Source of the DNA: Yaniella flava
Lineage (GTDB): Bacteria > Actinomycetota > Actinomycetes > Actinomycetales > Micrococcaceae
NCBI RefSeq assembly: GCF_039529295.1
Contig: NZ_BAAAMN010000014.1
Location: 24,105 to 88,104 of the forward strand
Direction: 5' to 3'
Length of the DNA stretch: 64,000 nucleotides
Shown: piece after piece, positions 1 to 7,845 of the stretch
Layout: each line of letters opens with the position of its first letter
Numbering within the stretch: position 1 is the first letter of the stretch
Position numbers and translations under genes: made by a program
Notes under the pieces: generated by a model
Databases searched by the model: none
Told to the model about the DNA's origin: nothing
What the model saw: only the letters and a program-made list of their open reading frames with translations

Positions 1-28
1 ACGACATCTCCATACATTGGGATTTCAT
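1..28 (-). CDS. Start of an unknown gene, cut by the window edge
   Basis: Only the first nine codons are present (MKSQCMEMS). The ATG overlaps the TGA of the upstream gene as ATGA, and a strong AAGGAGG ribosome-binding site lies about 8 nt before it. These two features support a real, translationally coupled gene that continues beyond the left edge. It would be the sixth gene of the peptide-like operon. Nothing can be said about its function. Confidence 0.6.
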
Positions 29-543
29 TCACTTGAACCTCCTTGCAAAACATCGTGCATTGCTGACGTAAACTTAGGGACAGCACCAGCTTGGTTGATC
101 CCTAACCCACTACTTTCCAAAATCATAAACTGAATTTTTTCTGTATCAGAAGGAAGGGGCACTAGAGCGAGTACCACACTGAGAAGTGCAATATAGGAAG
201 GAGACGCTATAATCATGCTGGTTGGAATATCGTTACGCAACATTGAATGTATATGAGCCGAACAGTCAAAAACAGTTTTTTCGAGTCGCCTGTTCCGATG
301 CATTAAAAAGTGGAGGGGTCTCCTTGGTTCAAAAATTTGCAAATGCTTCCAGGGAGTCACATCACCGTTTTTATCGAAAGTGCGTGTCACAATTTCAGCA
401 TCTGTTGTTCCCGGGTATGGCCCGAAAAAGGTCCAAATTGGTATGAAATGCATGAAGGGGTCGATCCGGGCTGTCAATTTCTGACAAGCTGAGATCTGGT
501 GTAATCCTGTCAGACCTAGCCATGTGCCCAACAGAAAACTCAT
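25..543 (-). CDS. SdpA-like membrane-anchored protein of a peptide locus
   Basis: About 172 residues. A hydrophobic N-terminal segment (FLLGTWLGLTGLHQI) is followed by a soluble part with PIWTFFGPYPGTTD, and a second hydrophobic stretch (YIALLSVVLALVPL) lies near residue 125. A short membrane-anchored protein with a FFgPxPgTTD motif beside an HTTM protein recalls SdpA, which works with SdpB to mature the Bacillus SDP toxin; the link is by motif and context only. I chose the ATG at 543, just after the TAG of the alpha/beta hydrolase gene (546-548). An in-frame ATG at 579 would overlap that gene. The role is probably maturation or export of the upstream peptide (inference). Confidence 0.6.
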   Translation of the reverse strand: MSFLLGTWLGLTGLHQISACQKLTARIDPFMHFIPIWTFFGPYPGTTDAEIVTRTFDKNGDVTPWKHLQIFEPRRPLHFLMHRNRRLEKTVFDCSAHIHSMLRNDIPTSMIIASPSYIALLSVVLALVPLPSDTEKIQFMILESSGLGINQAGAVPKFTSAMHDVLQGGSSE

Positions 544-545
544 AG

Positions 546-1361
546 CTATTTCTCTACTTCGGATTGTATTTCGTGCCATTTGGAGACCGTCCACTCAATT
601 GCATTGTTGACCAGCTGAGAATGCTGTTCATTGAAAAGTATCGATTCGTGTGTTGCTTCTCGGTTTTCGAAAGAAGCACTTGATGCTGAGTTGGCTAGTA
701 TTTCCTGCACAAACCGGGACTGAATAGAGTTTGAAAACCCTAGAACATCAGTCGAGACCACAGATGTTATAAGTTTGGTTTGTTGTGGAGAGAGGCCAGA
801 TTCGACCCATAGTTTGGCCGCGGATTTTGATTCTCGATATGCGTCAATCCAAAACTTAGACTTTCTCATCTCTAAGGACATTGTATTACTGGATTCAGGC
901 GGTAGCTGTTGTACTCCATCCAATTCTTCAGGCGGTAGCTTACCGCCAAAGAATGTTCGCACAATCCGCCGGAGAAGCGCTTGGTTTAGTCGTAAGTAGC
1001 TAAAATTCGTATCAGCACCAGGTGTGAATTGCGCCGGTGGTGAGGGGTCAACAAGAACGAGCCCTGCGACACGGGAACCAAAATAGTGTGCGTGTGCCCG
1101 TACTAGCAATGCACCAACCGAATGTCCGACCAGGATAACTGGTTCAGCCCTATCCTCGAATCCTATATTTGCTAATTGTCGTTCAAGAACCGCTGTATAG
1201 TTCTGTTTTCTGAAGCAGGCATCAAATGCTGATTCAGCAGCTCTTTGGACGAGGATTACCTCATATTTGGAAGGCTCCAACCTAGACGCCACCCAAGCCC
1301 AAGAAGAAGGTCCGGACATAAGTCCGTTTTCAAATATGATGATGAAACGCTGCTTCTTCAT
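546..1361 (-). CDS. Alpha/beta hydrolase
   Basis: 271 residues of alpha/beta-hydrolase fold. The nucleophile elbow GHSVG lies near residues 78-82, the acid region follows in LVLVDPSPPAQ, and a late histidine occurs in ATHES near residue 236. An oxyanion-hole-like segment ENGLMSGPSSW sits at the N-terminus, as in lipase- or haloperoxidase-like members. The substrate is unknown. The start overlaps the end of the HTTM gene by four bases (ATGA), so the two are translationally coupled. In this operon it could cleave, esterify or release a modified peptide, but the sequence does not show which. Confidence 0.85.
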   Translation of the reverse strand: MKKQRFIIIFENGLMSGPSSWAWVASRLEPSKYEVILVQRAAESAFDACFRKQNYTAVLERQLANIGFEDRAEPVILVGHSVGALLVRAHAHYFGSRVAGLVLVDPSPPAQFTPGADTNFSYLRLNQALLRRIVRTFFGGKLPPEELDGVQQLPPESSNTMSLEMRKSKFWIDAYRESKSAAKLWVESGLSPQQTKLITSVVSTDVLGFSNSIQSRFVQEILANSASSASFENREATHESILFNEQHSQLVNNAIEWTVSKWHEIQSEVEK

Positions 1362-2257
1362 TTGAGTCTCCGGAATTTTGCCCAGGACTCTAGCATCGGT
1401 AGCGTAGACGGCTTATACAAAAATTGCCGGACAGTTTCATCTAATATGGGATGAAAAGAGGCAAAGGCCCACATGAACCTGTTTAAACCCATTACTATAG
1501 CTATAGATATGTGCATAGTAACCATTGAAATCTGCCATATTCTACGGATCGGTGTCGGCAAAAATACCATCACTGGTGCTGATACTTCTCCGATGATCAC
1601 TGACCAAGCAATTGCCTTCCTAATTGCTGGGTAGCGGACCATCAAATTATTGAACTCAACACCGCCATAAGAGACAGTGCGGGTAATCCCAATCATTGCA
1701 TCGCCCGACCGCCATACGGGAGAGATAAGTTTGACATATCCCGAAGTAAAGTAGGAGAGGATACATTGTCCGCTAATAAAAAGAGAAGCACTACGCTCCA
1801 TCTTGCTCCCGGGTTTTGAAAACGATGCGACTAATTGTCCTGCTTGTTGCACTACCAAACCCTGGTCCGCCCCGTCTTGTCCAAGTCCTGCCGCCCTAGT
1901 ATTTTGGTATATTTGTGTGGTTGCTTGCACAACTCTGGCGATTTTTGCCAAACGCTGTCGCGGCTTAGAGACGAGCAGAGTTATAGAAGCACCAAGTTTG
2001 ACACCAGCAGTAATACGGTTAGCGGTGTGAGAAAATAGCGGCTGCACAAAACTGGAACGCATAAATCGCGGATATTGAATGCGTACAACACGCCAGGGCA
2101 AGTATTCAGAACGCTTGGCTTTATTGGAATCTAGAAGGTCCTCAATTGATTCAGCCACAAAACCAAATTGCGCAAAAATATCTGCTCGTCTAAAAGCGTT
2201 CAACACACTGCTGTGTGGTATTGTATCTCCGTGTTTATTTTGTTTTCTTGTTAGCAT
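1358..2257 (-). CDS. HTTM (SdpB-like) membrane protein
   Basis: 299 residues with several hydrophobic segments. The stretch SGYVKLISPVWRSGDAM has the (A/S)Gx2KLxxPxWRxGxAM pattern typical of the HTTM superfamily, which includes SdpB and the vitamin-K-dependent carboxylase membrane region. Further helices follow (IAWSVIIGEVSAPVMVFLP, ISMVTMHISIAIVMGL). SdpB-type proteins act with SdpA to convert a secreted precursor into an active toxin. The gene overlaps both neighbours by 4-7 nt. I am fairly sure of the superfamily and unsure of the reaction. Confidence 0.65.
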   Translation of the reverse strand: MLTRKQNKHGDTIPHSSVLNAFRRADIFAQFGFVAESIEDLLDSNKAKRSEYLPWRVVRIQYPRFMRSSFVQPLFSHTANRITAGVKLGASITLLVSKPRQRLAKIARVVQATTQIYQNTRAAGLGQDGADQGLVVQQAGQLVASFSKPGSKMERSASLFISGQCILSYFTSGYVKLISPVWRSGDAMIGITRTVSYGGVEFNNLMVRYPAIRKAIAWSVIIGEVSAPVMVFLPTPIRRIWQISMVTMHISIAIVMGLNRFMWAFASFHPILDETVRQFLYKPSTLPMLESWAKFRRLK

Positions 2258-3081
2258 GAATTACCTGTTTCGAACGGTACTGAGTATTTAGCGGATTCTG
2301 GCTTCAGAGCGATTTCCGTCAGGCGCCTTTCGATGGCTGACACTAATGCGCCCGTTTTGCCTGAGAAATTTAAAGCATATGCGGCGTAAATCTTTGGGCC
2401 ATCAAAACCACTCATTACCAGAGCGCCTGCGCGAAACCCTGGTATTTCACCTCTCTTGCCGCGGATTTTTGTTTTCTTATGTTTGTGCAGTACTGGCAAG
2501 AACAGCTCTGAGCGGAGATTATCGACTTTTAGCTCTGTCTCATCAAGCAGTCGAAGTGTTTTCGCAAGGTTTTTCGTGGTGTTCCGATACCAGGCGGAAT
2601 CACCTGCGGTAAAGCTGAGTACTATTTGTTCGTCTATGAGCGGGGGCAGGGAGATAACCCCATGAAGTGGGGAGCCGACAAGGTGATTTCTAATTTCATT
2701 AGCTAGCACATCTGCTGCGGCGTTGGAGCTGTACCGCATCATATATACGATTGCTCGCGATAATCGTACTTTTTTACTTATTGAATTCAGGTCTAATCCA
2801 TCAGCAAGCAGGCTTCTTTCATGAGCTCCGGCATCGGTGCCTGGCCGATAAAACTGGTTTAGCAATTTGATTTCAATCTCAGTATTCAAGATTTTGCTGT
2901 CGATGGCAGCTAAACGCATCAAACCATATAATGTAAAGATTTTTTGCGCGGAGGCCAGGACCATAGGGGCCCTAACCCCCGCGCTCCAAAACCGCTGGTC
3001 TTGCATACCAAAGAGACTAAACCGATCCATGTTTGCCTTTATCCAGTTATCTGCGCGCACACGGTTTGAATTTATATCCAC
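2251..3081 (-). CDS. Serine beta-lactamase-like hydrolase
   Basis: 276 residues with the motif order of class A beta-lactamases and related penicillin-binding proteins: SxxK as SAQK near residue 44, SxN as SSN near residue 115, and a K-R-G segment (IRGKRGEIPGF) near residue 205 in place of KTG. No signal peptide is evident, so it may be cytosolic, unlike true beta-lactamases. Enzymes of this fold also act as peptidases, esterases and peptide-modifying hydrolases. Its position directly after a small precursor-like gene suggests a role in processing that peptide rather than antibiotic resistance (inference). Confidence 0.75.
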   Translation of the reverse strand: MDINSNRVRADNWIKANMDRFSLFGMQDQRFWSAGVRAPMVLASAQKIFTLYGLMRLAAIDSKILNTEIEIKLLNQFYRPGTDAGAHERSLLADGLDLNSISKKVRLSRAIVYMMRYSSNAAADVLANEIRNHLVGSPLHGVISLPPLIDEQIVLSFTAGDSAWYRNTTKNLAKTLRLLDETELKVDNLRSELFLPVLHKHKKTKIRGKRGEIPGFRAGALVMSGFDGPKIYAAYALNFSGKTGALVSAIERRLTEIALKPESAKYSVPFETGNSC

Positions 3082-3113
3082 GGTTTATTTCTCCAAATAG
3101 GCAAGGCCTTGTT

Positions 3114-3398
3114 TTACGATTCGTAGAGTCGAATGAGATCATGTATAGATGGAGTATCATCGCCTGTCTGTTGATCTAGAGATATTTCATTATCGATCGC
3201 TCCTCCAACAGCAGTTGTCCACTGAGTAATCGTGGCTGCCGTCAGCAAAGCCGTTGTTGTCAGAAACCCAGGCGTGCCCATTACTAGACCATGGTCTTCA
3301 CCTAGCACCTGAAAACCATCACTCTTGAGGGCCACAGAGTTTGCAGCATTCTCCACGCTTCCACTGATATCTAGTGGTGCTTTTCCGGTTGTAATCAT
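3114..3398 (-). CDS. Candidate precursor peptide (RiPP or toxin-like)
   Basis: 94 residues, first gene of the operon, preceded by a GAGAGGGG ribosome-binding site. The middle is unusually rich in Thr and Ala (GFLTTTALLTAATITQWTTA at residues 44-63) and the C-terminus is acidic (ending DTPSIHDLIRLYES). It has no cysteine, so lanthionine, sactionine or disulfide chemistry is excluded. The hydrophobic Thr-rich stretch could be a mature peptide or a membrane-active segment. I do not recognise a family. Its size, position and the hydrolases and HTTM protein downstream are the reasons for calling it a precursor. Confidence 0.55.
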   Translation of the reverse strand: MITTGKAPLDISGSVENAANSVALKSDGFQVLGEDHGLVMGTPGFLTTTALLTAATITQWTTAVGGAIDNEISLDQQTGDDTPSIHDLIRLYES

Positions 3399-3658
3399 TT
3401 TATTTCACCCCTCTCTTTACGACAATATGGCCATTCCAGCGCCATGTGACATACTTTACAGTATGGTCTGTTACGTTTGAAGACCTCATTCAACAAACTT
3501 TTTCTGGAGCAGTCATAAAATCTTTCACTCGTAGCTTCGCAGAATGAGAGCAGTAGATAAACCTACTTAGAAGTCCCGCAAGAGTTTTAAGCAAATACAG
3601 GGCCGTTCCCTACCGCCATGGTCATGGATTTCTTATGATGACTTGATTACTTGATTTT
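3399..3658. other. Intergenic region with operon promoter and small palindrome
   Basis: This 260-nt A+T-rich gap separates the peptide operon from the plasmid backbone. It holds the promoter described at 3453-3481 and a palindrome at 3450-3465 (CATACTttacAGTATG) that overlaps the proposed -10 box and could be an operator. I see nothing else: no CCGGACAC element, no terminator with a clear T-run and no small gene. Confidence 0.4.
3453..3481 (-). promoter_or_regulatory. Predicted promoter of the peptide operon
   Basis: On the minus strand TTCAAA (3476-3481) and TAAAGT (3453-3458) are 17 nt apart, a normal -35/-10 layout for the main sigma factor. The -10 is embedded in the palindrome CATACTttacAGTATG, which suggests a repressor site. 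The transcript would carry a leader of about 45-50 nt with a ribosome-binding site, unlike the plasmid backbone genes. Confidence 0.4.
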
Positions 3659-4345
3659 TTAGCATGTACCTATTAGACCTCCGACCTCTAATGCTGAGTG
3701 GATGTTCATCTTGGGGTGCGTTGCCACTGCAACTTCGGTTTCACCGAATGCCACACTGTAGTGATCTTCATGGACAGCCACACCGTAATCGTCTTGTGGG
3801 CCTACGATGTGGAAGATGTGGGCTGCTTTGTACCGCGGTTGGCGCAATAGCAGTCCGATGACTACATCAAGTTGAGCCTGTTGTCCCCCTGCATCTTCGA
3901 TACGTTCTGGGGTTCCTTCAAGGAAATAGCTCACTCCAGGGTGATGCACTTCTAGAGACTTGGCTAGTTCGATCAGCTGAGGGATGCCAGGGTCATCATG
4001 TTTTTGCATAACGGCATACAGCTGGTTGTAGAGGTCAATGATGGAGGGCATCGTCCCTTTGAGCGCTTTCAGTGCAGCCTCAAGACGGTCTTTGACTGGC
4101 AGATTCAGGATGATGGTGTTGCCCAATTCGGAAGCGTGATGTCCTGCATAGCTGTCGTAGATCAGTGACCACCGGTTCGCTATCAAGCGCATTTGATGAA
4201 TATTTTCTGCGTTCTTGAATTCTTCTAAGAGACGTTTTGCCTCAGTTCTCAGTGAACCGGTCTCATGTAGGGCGTATTCTTCCAACATTTCATGAAACTG
4301 ATCAGTGGTCAGCTCCAAAACATCTGGTTCGATGTGACGTGTCAT
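3659..4345 (-). CDS. Hypothetical protein
   Basis: About 228 residues, mainly soluble and probably helical in the N-terminal half (LEEYALHETGSLRTEAKRLL). The C-terminal part contains a His/Asp-rich stretch (YGVAVHEDHYSVAFGETE). I do not recognise a family. The start is taken at 4345, two bases after the TAG of the preceding gene; an earlier in-frame start would run into that gene. It forms a two-gene unit with 4348-4641, probably expressed from the element at 4690. Confidence 0.6.
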   Translation of the reverse strand: MTRHIEPDVLELTTDQFHEMLEEYALHETGSLRTEAKRLLEEFKNAENIHQMRLIANRWSLIYDSYAGHHASELGNTIILNLPVKDRLEAALKALKGTMPSIIDLYNQLYAVMQKHDDPGIPQLIELAKSLEVHHPGVSYFLEGTPERIEDAGGQQAQLDVVIGLLLRQPRYKAAHIFHIVGPQDDYGVAVHEDHYSVAFGETEVAVATHPKMNIHSALEVGGLIGTC

Positions 4346-4347
4346 GA

Positions 4348-4641
4348 CTACGCCACCTGCCCGGTGTTCGGCGCGATCCACACACCGTCACTCCAGCGTG
4401 ATTCGCCGTAAGCACTCTTCCGGTGATCCATGATCTTGTTCGTGATCAGCTCATCACCAAGCGTGGTGAAGTCCCATGATTGGTTGGCAAATTCGTAGAG
4501 TTCATCTGCGGCGTCCAGGTCGAATTCACCCATGATGGGGTCAATGAATTCGCGCAGTAAATTTTTTGCATCGGTTTTCTTGTGAGTATGAGGTGGCGCA
4601 ATACGGCTGGCACTGTGCCGCTTGGCCAAAGGTGTTGTCAT
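4348..4641 (-). CDS. Hypothetical small protein
   Basis: 97 residues starting at MTTPLAKRHSASR, with TAGGAG about 11 nt upstream. A longer reading from 4713 is possible but would run through the CCGGACAC element at 4690, so it is rejected. The C-terminal half is acidic and helical (FDLDAADELYEFANQSWDF). No family recognised. Confidence 0.6.
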   Translation of the reverse strand: MTTPLAKRHSASRIAPPHTHKKTDAKNLLREFIDPIMGEFDLDAADELYEFANQSWDFTTLGDELITNKIMDHRKSAYGESRWSDGVWIAPNTGQVA

Positions 4642-4689
4642 GACAGATCGGCTCCTAGGTCGGTGGATTACTTGTATCTCACCTGAACA

Positions 4690-4697
4690 GTGTCCGG
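4690..4697 (-). promoter_or_regulatory. CCGGACAC element before the 4641 gene
   Basis: CCGGACAC on the minus strand, followed after 7 nt by GTG AGA TAC AAG TAA, a four-codon leader. The structural gene begins about 40 nt further on with its own ribosome-binding site. This is one of the copies with a longer downstream spacing. Confidence 0.65.
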
Positions 4698-4751
4698 CAG
4701 TGCAGTTCAGCACAGAACGGTTTCAGTTTTTGAGAAAATGCGAAACAAAAA

Positions 4752-4789
4752 CAGCCGGCCAAGCACCATAAAAGGTACTCGGCCGGCTG
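4752..4789 (-). terminator. Rho-independent terminator after the HExxH gene
   Basis: A 9-bp perfect G+C-rich stem (CAGCCGGCC/GGCCGGCTG) is followed on the minus strand by TTTTTG. It lies 18 nt past the stop of the gene at 4807-6648. Confidence 0.85.
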
Positions 4790-4806
4790 CTATATAGACA
4801 GTAGAT

Positions 4807-6648
4807 TTAGACTGCTACTGGTTCGCGCTGCTCTGTTTCTGCCGCGCCGGTGTCTGCTGCTGTTTGCTTTTGTCCAATAGTGGCCATGGCACCCAACACA
4901 AAGGCCCGGTGATCAGTGTCGGCCTCATAGCGTCCAGCCCCCACCAGACCGCCGTATTTCCCTGAGAACACAGCTTCAACCCCCACGGAGAGTACTTCGT
5001 GGGCGTTTTTTCGACCATATTCTTTGCCAATGTAAGACGTCACGAAGTTGTCTGGCCGCGCCACCTCTCGAACACCGTTGCCCGGGTAAAGGTCAATCAA
5101 ATCTTCCCGTTGACCGTTTTCATGCGTGGTGCGGCGCTTTAAGAAGGCTTCTTCCATATCTCCGATGCCTGGTACGACCTTTTCAAACCGGTGTGACATC
5201 TCGTGTGCCGTGGTGGAGAACGCTACGCCATGTGAGCTATCGCCGCGCTGGGCTGGGTCGTTGCCAGAGTGGGTTGCTGGGTTGGTGGTGATTTCTGGTG
5301 CAACCTCAGCTTCCACGGTCTCCATGCGGTTTTGTGGACGGCGCCAGACGAGGTCACCGCGGCCATTGTCGGTGTAGTACATCTCCCAGTGATTGCCTTT
5401 TGGCCGGTTGCTGTGGCTGACATCGCCGCCGTGGCGCATCCGTTGGACCTGCCAGTGTTCTTCGACCATCACCGTCTGGAATGGTGCAGCACCGGCACCT
5501 TCGAGCTCTTCTTCGGTAGCTTCACGCCAAGTTCTCGTGCCGTCGTCGTAGCCACCCTTGCCAAATGAGCTGTTCTCAAAGTCTTCTTCGGAGTCAAACA
5601 ATTTGACCTTCTGTGATCGGACTCGCTTCTTCTTTTCCAACAGCCTGCGGTCGGCATAGTGGGCGCGACGTTTCGAGATTCGAGCGTAGACATCTGGGCC
5701 GGCATTATGCTGATAAATCCACTCAGATGGGTAGATTTCTGCAACCTGTTGGAATGCAGCTGCCGACTTCTTCGTGGTGCGGTCACTCCAAGTGGTGTCC
5801 CCGCCCAGGTCACGCAGCTCAGATAGGGTTTCGACGTAGGCGTCGGAAAGCTTGGTCAGAGACTCTGATTGGTCTTCTTCGTAGAATCCTCGTGCAAGAT
5901 CACGACGCAGTTCGCCCTGTTTTGATCGCAATTGGTTGGAACGAGTGTTGAGCGCAAGCATTTCATCGCTGTATTTAGCATCCGTCAGCTCCTTGCGCGC
6001 CTGATCTACCTGCTTTTGGGCCTGCTGAGCGTCGTAGGAATTCGCACCGTAGGTTTTCATCATGTGCTCACGGTTTTTGACCGCTCTGTTGAACACATCG
6101 TGAGCCGAGGCCTCCAGACCTCGCTGCTGCTCTACGATGTCTTCGAGTTCAGCCCCGAGTTCATCGAGTGCTTCGTTGGTTTGGATGCGGAAGAGCTCAC
6201 CCTGGGCTGGCAGTCGGCCAACGGAGACCCCGGCACGTTGCTCCGCTTCGGTGGCCACTGTGTAGCCGACTTGGATGACCGCTGCTTCGGCGGCTTCGGT
6301 GACCGTGTCTTTGCCCATCTGATCTTTGAGACGTAATGCGGCATCGACGGCTGCTTTGCCATACATTTCTTCGTAGCGTTCACGGTTTTCTTCGGTCACA
6401 TGGTTCAGCAGCTGGGCGTAGCTCTGGTTGTGATGACGGTGATCGGTCAGTAGCGAGATGTCTTGGGCTACCGCGTTGAGTTGGGCTGGCTCCCACACGT
6501 GATCTGCTGGGATTTCAAAGGTGCCACCCTCACCAATGACCGATGCACGAGCATCGTTGGCGGCACGTCGAGCTTTACGGTAGGCGGCGCGGTATGCGGG
6601 GTCTGATGAGGGGCAACGACGGCCACCATCGGCGATGGACCGGCACAT
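4807..6648 (-). CDS. Large HExxH metallopeptidase-like protein
   Basis: 613 residues. It begins MCRSIADGGRRCPSSDPAYR, a Cys-rich tag followed by a basic helix that I associate with actinobacterial plasmid and phage proteins. The middle (roughly 60-330) is predicted coiled coil. Near residues 482-486 is HEMSH, an HExxH zinc-peptidase motif, with acidic AHEVLSVGVEAVF about 65 residues later as a possible third ligand. The ATG overlaps the TAA of the upstream gene by one base (TAATG). It may be a conjugation-associated protease or toxin; the target is unknown. Confidence 0.6.
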   Translation of the reverse strand: MCRSIADGGRRCPSSDPAYRAAYRKARRAANDARASVIGEGGTFEIPADHVWEPAQLNAVAQDISLLTDHRHHNQSYAQLLNHVTEENRERYEEMYGKAAVDAALRLKDQMGKDTVTEAAEAAVIQVGYTVATEAEQRAGVSVGRLPAQGELFRIQTNEALDELGAELEDIVEQQRGLEASAHDVFNRAVKNREHMMKTYGANSYDAQQAQKQVDQARKELTDAKYSDEMLALNTRSNQLRSKQGELRRDLARGFYEEDQSESLTKLSDAYVETLSELRDLGGDTTWSDRTTKKSAAAFQQVAEIYPSEWIYQHNAGPDVYARISKRRAHYADRRLLEKKKRVRSQKVKLFDSEEDFENSSFGKGGYDDGTRTWREATEEELEGAGAAPFQTVMVEEHWQVQRMRHGGDVSHSNRPKGNHWEMYYTDNGRGDLVWRRPQNRMETVEAEVAPEITTNPATHSGNDPAQRGDSSHGVAFSTTAHEMSHRFEKVVPGIGDMEEAFLKRRTTHENGQREDLIDLYPGNGVREVARPDNFVTSYIGKEYGRKNAHEVLSVGVEAVFSGKYGGLVGAGRYEADTDHRAFVLGAMATIGQKQTAADTGAAETEQREPVAV

Positions 6649-7025
6649 TAGCTGCTCACCTCGCTGTCAGCGGTGATGTCTTCGAGTTCTTCATTGATGA
6701 CATCTTCGCCTTCTTCGGTATTGACGTAGCCAAGATGAGGTTCGATCTGGATGGCTTCAGCAACCTCATCTGGAGCCTCGGTGACGATGCAGCGTCCCGG
6801 CCAGTACCCGGCCATAGCAGCCAATGCGCCCAACGGGTCTTCATAGGATGCTGTGATGACCTGGTTGAAGACATTGAGTTCGATTTCACCGGCGGCCATG
6901 TGCTCGGCAAATGTGACGATTTCTTCATCGCCTATGAAATGTCCGTCGTTCCATGCTGCGGTTTTATCGGCCACAGCGACCGCGATAGTTGGACCGGTTT
7001 CGTACCGGATACCTGTGCTGGTCAT
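6648..7025 (-). CDS. Hypothetical acidic protein
   Basis: 125 residues with an AAGGAG ribosome-binding site 5 nt before the ATG at 7025. The C-terminus is strongly acidic (NTEEGEDVINEELEDI). Overlap by one base with the HExxH gene downstream implies coupled translation. No family recognised. A second, short reading frame starts 7 nt after the upstream CCGGACAC and overlaps this start. Confidence 0.6.
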   Translation of the reverse strand: MTSTGIRYETGPTIAVAVADKTAAWNDGHFIGDEEIVTFAEHMAAGEIELNVFNQVITASYEDPLGALAAMAGYWPGRCIVTEAPDEVAEAIQIEPHLGYVNTEEGEDVINEELEDITADSEVSS

Positions 7026-7060
7026 AATGACTCCTTGATAGTTGCGGGTGCATGATGGGA

Positions 7061-7068
7061 GTGTCCGG
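7061..7068 (-). promoter_or_regulatory. CCGGACAC element before the 7025 gene
   Basis: CCGGACAC on the minus strand followed by N7-ATG of a short overlapping frame (MHPQLSRSHYDQ...). The main ATG at 7025 is 35 nt downstream with its own ribosome-binding site. GTGTCC and GGACAC flank GG here, so the element itself can fold into a small hairpin. Confidence 0.65.
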
Positions 7069-7095
7069 GGACACCTGTGCGCCGCCGTATAGGAA

Positions 7096-7380
7096 TCAGA
7101 GCATGGCCACGCTCCAAGACTTGTAGAGCTCAGAACGGTCTTGCATCATCAGTGCCATGCAGATGGCAAAGCCTACGAATGCAACAAAGGTGGGTGCTGC
7201 ATACCAGCTGTTGGTCTTCTTGTTGACCAGCGTGGTGGTCGTGAAGATCAGCGTTGAGACGGTGGCGATACTGAAAACCGCCATGAGGATATTGTTGACG
7301 ACCCTGTGGTGATAGGCATCATTGATGAACTTCACCCAGTCGGGGTTCGTGTTGATGTACTCGATGAGAGCATCGATCAC
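7096..7380 (-). CDS. Small membrane protein
   Basis: 94 residues with a GTG start at 7380, one base from the end of the preceding gene. Two hydrophobic helices (ILMAVFSIATVSTLIFTTTT; FVAFVGFAICMALMM) follow an N-terminal amphipathic part. It is the third of three short consecutive membrane-protein genes behind one CCGGACAC promoter. Similar trios of tiny membrane proteins occur among type IV secretion genes, but I cannot assign a VirB number. Confidence 0.65.
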   Translation of the reverse strand: MIDALIEYINTNPDWVKFINDAYHHRVVNNILMAVFSIATVSTLIFTTTTLVNKKTNSWYAAPTFVAFVGFAICMALMMQDRSELYKSWSVAML

Positions 7381-7381
7381 C

Positions 7382-7582
7382 CTACATCACCCCGGTGGCG
7401 TAGAAGACGGTGATCAAAGCGAATAGTGCCGCGGCTGAAGTCATGGTGAGCGAGAGCAGTCGGGCCTGGTGATCTGGCTCCGCATCGTTTTGCGAGTCTC
7501 GATATCGGCGGTGAAACACAATGACGCCAATGCTGAGCGTGGCGACAGCGCAGACCAAGGTGACAACGGTAAAAATGCTCAC
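7382..7582 (-). CDS. Small membrane protein
   Basis: 66 residues from a GTG at 7582, two bases after the TAG of the upstream gene; the longer in-frame reading from 7624 would overlap that gene. Two transmembrane helices (FTVVTLVCAVATLSIGVIVF; MTSAAALFALITVFYATGV) are separated by a charged loop. Part of the three-gene membrane cassette 7824-7096. Confidence 0.6.
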   Translation of the reverse strand: MSIFTVVTLVCAVATLSIGVIVFHRRYRDSQNDAEPDHQARLLSLTMTSAAALFALITVFYATGVM

Positions 7583-7584
7583 AG

Positions 7585-7824
7585 CTACCACCCGAGTACG
7601 GTGTGGGTAAACGCCCAGGCGCACGCTGCGATGATCGCAATGTAGCCGATGATCTGGATGTCGAGATGTTGTTCCATGGGGTCGTCAGAAGTTGTACCGG
7701 CAGCACGTAGCTTCACAGCTTTGACGAGGTAGTAGACGCAGACAGCAATAACCAATGGCATCACTATCCCTACCGCGGTCGGTGAGATGGGGTCTGCTGC
7801 ATACAGGCTAGATAATTCGTTCAT
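7585..7824 (-). CDS. Small membrane protein, first of a three-gene cassette
   Basis: 79 residues. The ATG is exactly 9 nt after CCGGACAC and there is no ribosome-binding site, so the mRNA is probably leaderless. Two helices (VGIVMPLVIAVCVYYLV; IIGYIAIIAACAWAFT) flank a short polar loop. Function unknown; a role in the conjugation channel is possible. Confidence 0.7.
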   Translation of the reverse strand: MNELSSLYAADPISPTAVGIVMPLVIAVCVYYLVKAVKLRAAGTTSDDPMEQHLDIQIIGYIAIIAACAWAFTHTVLGW

Positions 7825-7833
7825 GCACCGACA

Positions 7834-7841
7834 GTGTCCGG
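7834..7841 (-). promoter_or_regulatory. CCGGACAC-N9-ATG promoter
   Basis: Canonical copy: CCGGACACT GTCGGTGC ATG on the minus strand, directly in front of the gene at 7824. Confidence 0.75.
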
Positions 7842-7845
7842 CAGA

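Noticed and set aside
1425..1436. GCCGGACAG on the plus strand at 1425
   Set aside because: Last base differs from the element, it is inside a coding sequence, and no gene starts nearby.
2251..3081. Beta-lactam resistance gene
   Set aside because: No signal peptide, an altered KTG box and an operon context of peptide processing make antibiotic hydrolysis unlikely.
4642..4713. N-terminal extension of the gene at 4348
   Set aside because: The extension would run through the CCGGACAC element at 4690; the ATG at 4641 has a ribosome-binding site.
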